Shown: positions 57,559 through 64,000 of the stretch, in pieces
How positions within the stretch are numbered: the first letter of the stretch is position 1
Layout: each line of letters opens with the position of its first letter
NCBI GenBank assembly: GCA_020740775.1
Contig: JAHEWK010000023.1
Span: 62,001-126,000 of the forward strand
Direction: 5' to 3'
Origin: Ilyonectria destructans
Taxonomy: Eukaryota; Ascomycota; Sordariomycetes; Hypocreales; Nectriaceae
Length of the DNA stretch: 64,000 nt
Notes under the pieces: model-generated
Told to the model about the DNA's origin: nothing
The model's database searches: none
The model's input: only the letters and a program-made list of their open reading frames with translations
Translations under genes and position numbers: made by a program

Positions 57559-58693
57559 ACTCTTCTCCAGAGGTCTCAATCACTACCTGACACGTTCTTG
57601 CATTATGCCCGGGCTTGCTGCATATTCCACAGCGCCGAACGCCCGGTCTGACCGACCTTCCTCGACCACCACTTCTCGACGATTCCGCAGCTACCTGCGC
57701 ATCAACATCCATCTGATCAATTGCTTGTCTTCCTTCCTCCACTGTCATTACTCCTCTTTTTTGTAGCCGGGTTCTTTTTGCCCTCCGGCGCCGGCTTAGT
57801 ATCTCATTCGCCTGTCGAAGATCCTGTACCTCAGCCTTCAATAGGGCATTCTTATGTAACATACCCAATGTTCCCTTAGTTAGAGACTTAAGAGCCCCTA
57901 AAATTGACTCTGGGGAGCTACTTTGATGTCTTCTGATTCATCTCTCAAGGTATTCAGACTGAGACCCGGCCTCAAGTACTGTCTTTGGGGTCTTTGAAGC
58001 CCAAGGGGTCGAGGGCCCAGCTTCCTCCTCAACCGGCGTTGGGGTCCGTAGCTGCACATCAAGCTTTGAGACCACACTTTCTGGGTCAAGAGGGACAAGC
58101 CCGGCCCCTCTGAAAGATGACCTGATGTTTTGTTCTGTCATAGTAGCTTGGTAAGCGGCATAAAAGGCCGGGAAGAACTCGGTCTTTGAAATGTGAGTTA
58201 TAGAGCATCTGATCAGATGCTCTATTTCTCGACCATAAGCCTTCTTTAGCAGGCTAAAGTACCCGACATCAAGAGGCTGAAGTAGCTGAGACGAGTGAGG
58301 CGGCATACAGAGCGTAATGATCTGGTTCTCCTCACAATATCTCTCAAAGTCGGCAGAGTGGTGGCTTTCGTGCCCGTCGAGGATCAGAAGACGATAGCGA
58401 CCAACTGATCGCTTAGTCGTACACCGATCAAAGTGCTTTAGCCACTTAAGGCCTATTTCATTATCGGTCCATCCATTTTGGGAGGTTGTAATAGCCCAAT
58501 CGCCCGGGAGGTTGCTATCTTGGTACCAATTGGCGAGGTGATATTGGCCCGCACCTATGATAAACGGCTGGATCGCCCAGCCTTCCGCATTGATCGCCTG
58601 AATCACTGTAATACATTCCCGGTTTCCAGGCTGCACTGATTTTGGTCGTCCACGTCTTTCTGAACCTGTTGAATTGGTGGCATGTTGGAACAC
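57509..58693 (-). pseudogene. pogo/Fot-type transposase fragment in the palindrome spacer
   Basis: The native part (57559-58666) runs from GSERRGRPKSVQPGNRECIT through catalytic Asp in LLILDGHESHHSADFERYCE and LLQPLDVGYFSLLKKAYGRE (35 residues between the Asp pair) to a C-terminal coiled coil and a zinc knuckle (CGICSKPGHNARTC). A TGA near 57936 (EYLER-stop-IRRHQ) interrupts an otherwise open frame and fits CGA to TGA. The N-terminal HTH and first catalytic Asp are missing: at both inner palindrome junctions the frame runs straight into arm sequence. A different family from the Fot at 8190. Confidence 0.8.
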
Positions 58694-60666
58694 CAGGGCT
58701 CCAGGGAGTCACATGAGAAACAGGAGATTGTCAGGCGATTCGGAAGGGGCTCGCCGAGCCTTCGGCCGGCTGGCCCGTATTAGGAAGAAAAGGAAAGCAA
58801 GACCTCCCTGATAAAAAGGGGGGGAGCTACAGTGAACAGATACACAATACACACACATGTTCAAGGTCATCATTTGGTCATACCAGCAATTCGACAACAA
58901 CAAAAAGGAGTTTGTAAGGCGAGCTCTACAGAATGCCCTTTCTTCAATCCATATTGTTCCCGACAACTGGATATCGCCAAATTGTTTGGGCGTAATCGGA
59001 TTCACAGTTTAATTCGTTACCGAAGACTATGGCCTGCAGTCCCTAGTGGTGGGGATCAAAGAACTGGAAGGACAGCACAGCGATGAGAATATGGCAGAAG
59101 CTATTATGGAGTTAATACGAGAATATAGAATAGCGTTAAAAGTTAGATACTTCATGATGGATAATGCCACTAACATAAACACTATGGTCGACAAAGTATC
59201 GGACGACTTGGAACACGAGTTCGATGTCTTCTACGATCCTCTTCCTCACTGGCTTCGGTGTTTCGGCCACATCATTAATCTGGCCGTAATGGAGTTCCTC
59301 ATAGGAAAGCGACCACCCACAACAGATTCCTACCACGGGCCGTCCAACAAGGAAGTTGAGCAATGGAGAAAGCGAGGGGCGATAGGCAAGCTGCATAATA
59401 TCGCAGTCTATATCACTTGGACACCCCAGCGGCTTCAAACGTTTACTGGTCTCACCGACGGTCTAAGGCTGCAGCGCGACAATAACACTCGTTGGAATTC
59501 ATGGTACGGTATAGTCGAGTGGGTCCTCAGGCCTAAAGTCCGCCAACAAGCTATCACTGTATTTTATGCTGAAGAGCCGGCTCTGCGAGACGATGTTCTG
59601 ACTCCCTCTGACTGGGTAACTTTGGCCGAGACTCACAAATTCCTCGAGCCATTTTACGACGCTACAATGGCCAATGAGGGCATGGGAAATTCCATCTCTG
59701 ACGTTCTGCCTACTATGGACTACCTTCTGTATTATATTGAGGCAGCCAAGAAGACCACTACTATCCCCTACTTGGCTACAATAATAGAGACCGCCTGGGC
59801 TAAACTGGCTGACTACTATGAATTGACGGAAGATTCGTCGGTCTATTCAGCTGCAACAGTATTGCATCCTTCCCTCAAGTGGGCATATATAGAGAAGACT
59901 TGGGAGGATAAGAATGAATGGATTGAGAGAGCTAAAGCTTGTGTAGGGGAGCTGTAGAGGGAGACATACAAATCAACCACCTCCTGCCCTATTCTTCAAC
60001 CAGCTTCTGCACAAGAGCTAACTACAAGACGACAAAATGGGTACAAGATGTAGATAAGAGAGCAAACGGCTACAATTTTCAACATAGATGACGACGAGTA
60101 CGAAGTATACTGCCGTGAGCCTGTGATGATGGTATCGGATCCGTTGAAATAGTGGTTAGAATCAGCGCAGCGACGGCAGTTCCGTAACTTATTAATGATG
60201 GCCATCGACATTCTATCGATTGCGCCTATGTCTACTGAGACAGAGCGACTCTTCTCCAAAGCCAAGCTTTCGGTAACCGACCAGCGAGGATCTATGAACA
60301 TTGAAACGTTGAACCTCTTGGAATGCCTACGATCCTGGGATAGGAGCTCTTTGATAGTCCCATCGGAGGTAAGCCTTCTGATTCGTGATGTGTACCGTTA
60401 TCTAATTTGGACTCTAGTGTCGTTATGTCGATCCGGCAGCCACGGGTACCATCATCGATACTTTGGATTCAGGGACGTGATAAAGAAGGCGGGCGGTGAG
60501 ACAATTCGACAATAGCATTGGGAAGCTTGGAGGCAGGTACGGGGATGGGCCACAAGCCATCTTTTATGTTTTGACTATTAGTGTAGACCATAGTTTGCAC
60601 TGTGGTCTAGTGTGACGGTGACGGACGGACCAATAGTTTAGTCTGGGCATTTCAGGCAGACTGGTA
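58667..60666. repeat. Right arm of the 2-kb inverted repeat
   Basis: Inverted copy of 55559-57558. The inner junction is ...CCTGTTGAATTGGTGG; the outer end breaks off inside the hAT subterminal repeats (GGCAGACTGGTA) and is followed by the 113-bp repeat. Confidence 0.93.
58832..60515 (+). pseudogene. hAT transposase, 5' truncated (right-arm copy)
   Basis: Identical in translation to the left-arm copy, including the TAA at 59006-59008, the core at 59046-59957 and the dimerisation domain at 60195-60515. Sharing the same damage shows that the duplication happened after the gene had decayed. Confidence 0.85.
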
Positions 60667-60777
60667 TTGTGTAAATAGCTTAAGTCAGAGCTTTCCTTAG
60701 GAATCTCTTTCTCTCCTTGTAAACAATCATTTTGCCCAAGTCGCACTCGACCTCGTTCGTGCTCTTGTCCCGTCACA
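60665..60777. repeat. 113-bp copy of 46991-47103
   Basis: Same orientation as the copy beyond the kinase gene. It starts exactly at the outer edge of the palindrome (shared TA) and ends (CGTCACA) where a Fot fragment starts. Confidence 0.85.
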
Positions 60778-61005
60778 GTCAGGGAAGAATCTGTATCTCC
60801 TCAGCACACAACCCGGTCGGGGCGGTTAGTCAAAAGACCTAAAAGTCAATAGAGGCATCAATTCTCTATCTTCAGGAGGCAATTGTTTGCGAATAACTTC
60901 AATTTTGGTTGAATTCCGTGAAGTTTAGAAAATGCATTTTTGGTGGTGAGAATTTTATTTTGTGTGGCAAAAGGGTGGGGTTGGCAAAAGGGTGGTGGCG
61001 CATGG
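60778..61005 (+). mobile_element. Fot/pogo 3' end fragment
   Basis: Begins in the last codons of the transposase (EESVSPQ, then TTRSGRLVKRPKSQ-stop) and continues to the terminus ...GGTGGTGGCGCATGG followed by TA. It matches the end of the copy at 26665. The rest of the element is missing. Confidence 0.8.
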
Positions 61006-61007
61006 TA

Positions 61008-62250
61008 GTCCTCGGTTTCGGATGTCAGATTTTCCGGAAATAGCGGGATTTCATTCAACAATTCAGGCATCTGGGCATCCATCCGTCATTCTTCTTCGAT
61101 CGGTCTCCTCTCTTACGCTCTGTTGGGATTTTGAGCATCGATATGGAAGCTGTAGATCTTTTCTCTTTGGGCCAGCGATTTGTCGGCCATTTAAATGGCG
61201 TCTCCTTGACATCAACGAATCCAACCTCGGCCATAAGGTATTTGAATCGATCGGTCTCTATAAAAGGAGTTCCGTGCTCTTGGGCCGCTTTGGCTAGAAG
61301 AACACACCATTTCCGAAGAGCATGATCTTTGGTAAGAGTGTTGTCGTCTGATTGCATAAATATATCGACGTCCTGGAGCTCAGCGTAGCCACCCGGCGTA
61401 AGATTTCTAGTAAAATCAGGGGTTGCCAACTTATTCACCAAACCATTAAACAACTCACTCAAAAATCTTACGTAAATACTCTAGCCAGTTCTTGACTAGG
61501 ACATTTATCATTCTACTGTGAATATAGTCAAAAGGCCGAGAATAAGTCCAGTCCTCGGTTAGATTCGGGGGCACGCTGCTCGAGTTTGAGTCGTCATCCG
61601 TCTTTCATGTGGGAACTCATCTCATACAATTCCGGTTGGGTAGGAGACACATCGACCCTTATCACCTACGCAGATTGTTAGCCTTGGTCGCTCTTTGCTC
61701 TGAGATACTTCCTCTCACCTCAGTCTCGGGATGTTCGTCAGCAAAGTCGATCGCCCAAATGCCTGTACCGGTACCCAGGTCGAGAACCCGGCCGGTCTTG
61801 AATTTGGGAAGGTTCGGCGGGGAGAGACCAAGCTTGTTGTCAAAAGTCAGGAGGAATAGATTGTGCTGCAAGTCTGAAAAGATCAAGTGTAAGAATTTTG
61901 GACAGTGGAGGAGCGTTCTATATTACCTAGTCTTGTTCTCTGTTTCGTCATTGGGCATATAGTATTCTACAGCAGGTAAAGGCTGTGAGTGCCAGAAATC
62001 TCATAAGGGACAAATGCATAGCAACCTACTTCCGTCCTTGTATGCGTGTTATGTTCTCCCGTTTTCGAACCGATAATTGAGAATGGAGCTGGTCACGCTA
62101 GCAGTTGATGACGTATTGTCCTATGTCGTTAGTTTGTATCAGCGATTGTGTTCTTTCACAGTACGTCAGGGTAGGCAAGATGCCATCCATACATACATCT
62201 CCAACTGCTGAGTCTCGATCGTCGTCAACCTCGATTGAGGGTCAGCTCAT
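61008..62250 (-). pseudogene. Second LaeA-like methyltransferase, decayed and 3' truncated
   Basis: Homologous, exon by exon, to the gene at 27349-28762: VDDDRDSAVGD with a GTATGT donor (about 62220), SSILNYRFENGRT-stop-HAYKDG (TAA at about 62060, where Tyr is expected), VLDLGTGTGIWAIDFADEH (about 61760), and NLTPGGYAELQDVDIFM, then FKWPTNRWPKEK (about 61180-61410). The C-terminus is lost where the Fot end inserted (TA at 61006-61007). Sequence divergence between the two genes is large, so they are old paralogues, not a recent copy. Confidence 0.75.
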
Positions 62251-62259
62251 GTTCGTATC

Positions 62260-64000
62260 GTACAGAGTCGTGGAGAAGAGGTTGTACATCAACGTGTATG
62301 ACAGGGTCTGCACCGGGTGTGGCCATTTCGCCAAGCATGAAACAGCTTCAGGTGCGCGCTGAGGTCCTTCGTCGCTAAGTGGGTATTGAGGTTGGAGGAG
62401 AGATTTGCCCTGGGTTTGTCCCTCAAGGATGGACGGGCGGTCGGATTTAATACCGCGCCCCCCCCCCACCCTTGTTTGTCACTCAAAGGAGCCAATGATG
62501 CTTCATTTAGGTGTGGCGTTGTTGTCTCTCCTCTCATCGGGAGGATGTGCTCCACCAACAGACTGCGGCCTTGGCCAACACACAACCACTGCGAAAAAAG
62601 TACCCACATGTGATGCATGCGATGCATGCGAGTAGTGAGGTCTGACGATTTCCTCCCGCCAACAATGCTCTACTGTAAGCTAGACGAGCATTGAGTTTGG
62701 AAAAGATAAATTCGCAGCGACACCACGCCGTCTTTCGTTCTTAGTTGGGTAGCCTGATTGAGAAGAGAGAAGAAGCTTAATATTAGTTCCCGCCGCTGTT
62801 AAGTCAAAACGTCACGACGATCATCTACCCCGCACTTTCTGGTGGAGGGTATGGTTGAATGGTGAACGGTAAGCATATGGGCCACAGAAAGCAAAGGCCG
62901 AACTGGGGAAAAGGCGAAATTCTTTCAGCAGCAGCCCGGATGCTTCGCCATCTAAACGCACCAAGGATTCTTCGTCTGGTAGAGAGGCGAGTGACAGGGG
63001 GGTAGAGGCCGTGAACGACGAATATATCCCCATCGACCCGCGGCTTGAGCCGGAATTAGCGGGTCACGAGACGGGATCAATGCTTGTAGCAGATTAGCAT
63101 TTGATGCAGCACCGCAAAAGACTTTACGAAGTAGAACTGGGCGCCAGACTGATACAGAAATGGAGACTTCACAGAGTTCGAGTCAGACAAACGAGATGCA
63201 TCTGCTCTATCAAGTGCGGCAGCCACGTACGCTAGTTCTGTCCCCTTTCTAAGCAGATCTTGTCGAGTGCAAAACAAAAAAAAAGCCAGATCCAGTGCCC
63301 CGATCCTCTGAACCTTCCCCCACGTCATGCTATAAAGCAACGCCGGTGTCAAGGTTGACTAAAAACTGGGGCGGTGGTTATTCGAATCTCGTGGATGACA
63401 TTGGCCGCTGGTGCTCGTGGTAACAGTGGGGTCGAATTGTGATTGTGGGGATCATCGTGCAGGGATCCCGGGTCGCCTAACAGTGGATGCAAATATCAGA
63501 CTCGAGTAAGACGAAGAATGGGGAAAGATGAATGGGTCATATCGTACGTGAAGCGTTCGACGACCTATATCTGCACTTCTTGAAAAGTTTCCAGCAAAGA
63601 AGAATAACTGCTGGCAGATTCATCACCACACCGATGATAGCAATAACAGCCTCTGAATTCAGGGCCATTACAGGTCAGGCTAACAGTTAAGGGCGCGGGG
63701 CGCGGTTATACCCGTGGACTAATTGCCAGCAATGAATCGTCCAGGGCAATGAAATAGGAGAGCGCAAGGAAGAAGGAAGTAATTAATGTCAAGCATGCTG
63801 GATTGACATTTTGCCCAGTTCAGTTTGGGCTTAATTATGAAGCCAAGAGCAGTGTACTGGTGCAAAAGGAAGGGTGGTAACGGGGGAGCGAGGCTTGATA
63901 TATCAGACACCAAACACCAAAGCACGGAGTCGACGGGGAAAGGCTTGGGAGCGAGGTCCCGCCGAGGGTGGGTTGATGGGCAGATGTGGAGGTGGTGGAT
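62260..64000. other. No supported gene
   Basis: Several ORFs of 60-112 codons overlap on both strands without recognisable domains. Short runs (C-run at 62458-62468, A-run at 63276) and a small GATGCATGC repeat near 62612-62630 are the only structure. Confidence 0.4.

Noticed and set aside
55559..60666. Palindrome arms as the TIRs of one large transposon
   Set aside because: The arms contain a decayed hAT gene and stop inside its subterminal repeats on one side, with different flanks and no target duplication.
1..64000. mimp-type MITEs and SIX-like secreted effector genes, expected if this were a pathogenicity chromosome
   Set aside because: I recognised no mimp ends and no small secreted Cys-rich frame with a signal peptide. 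Absence by eye is not proof.

Overview
The window looks like filamentous ascomycete DNA, most probably Fusarium or a close Sordariomycete relative. Genes have 49-75 bp introns with GT/GC...AG ends and CTAAY-like branch sites. Protein families include a WOPR regulator of the Ryp1/Sge1 type, LaeA-like methyltransferases, an STK32-like kinase, a mitochondrial acetylornithine aminotransferase and a GFA-domain protein. Transposons of several superfamilies are packed in, nested and mostly decayed, as in an accessory or subtelomeric fungal compartment. Several in-frame stops are explained by a single C-to-T change, mostly at CpA, which resembles light RIP. I ran no searches; family calls are recognition from the translated sequence.

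Layout. 1-3000: a hAT element with one nonsense codon. 3399-4810: an internally deleted hAT with a TA-flanked MITE inside its transposase; its right end cuts off the C-terminus of a Sge1-like WOPR gene (4811-5703, minus). 8035-13847: a JmjC-like gene split by a complete Fot/pogo element with an intact three-exon transposase (8190-10389) and by a 753-bp Mutator-like derivative (12932-13684); removing both restores the frame around each insertion. 14000-15103: an intact double GFA-domain gene. 16788-24488: a second accessory gene split near its N-terminus by a roughly 6-kb element (16823-22807) that carries three genes (a DUF3716-like cysteine-rich protein, an integrase-type DDE transposase and a CxxC protein) and is itself hit by a 421-bp hAT MITE with a perfect 8-bp target duplication. 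This element is my main candidate for something undescribed.

24640-26665: LINE and Fot fragments. 27349-28762: a LaeA-like methyltransferase gene with nine inferred exons. 28916-29681: three solo LTRs. 33-37 kb: small host-type genes and a multi-exon membrane protein with an in-frame 69-bp tandem duplication. 39.4-41.6 kb: a graveyard of gene fragments (2-hydroxyacid dehydrogenase, ankyrin, mitochondrial phosphate carrier). 44760-46889: an intact seven-exon kinase. 47237-50994: a hAT element with an intact two-exon transposase. 51459-52881: ARG8. 54672-55151: an adenylation-domain fragment.

55559-60666: a large inverted duplication whose two arms (2,000 bp each by my boundary reading) carry the same decayed hAT gene around a 1.1-kb pogo-transposase fragment. 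Beyond it lie a 113-bp copy of sequence found 3' of the kinase gene, a Fot end and a second, broken LaeA-like gene. The rest has no gene I can support. The genes do not form a pathway; what unites them is repeated transposon insertion into a few accessory and host genes.
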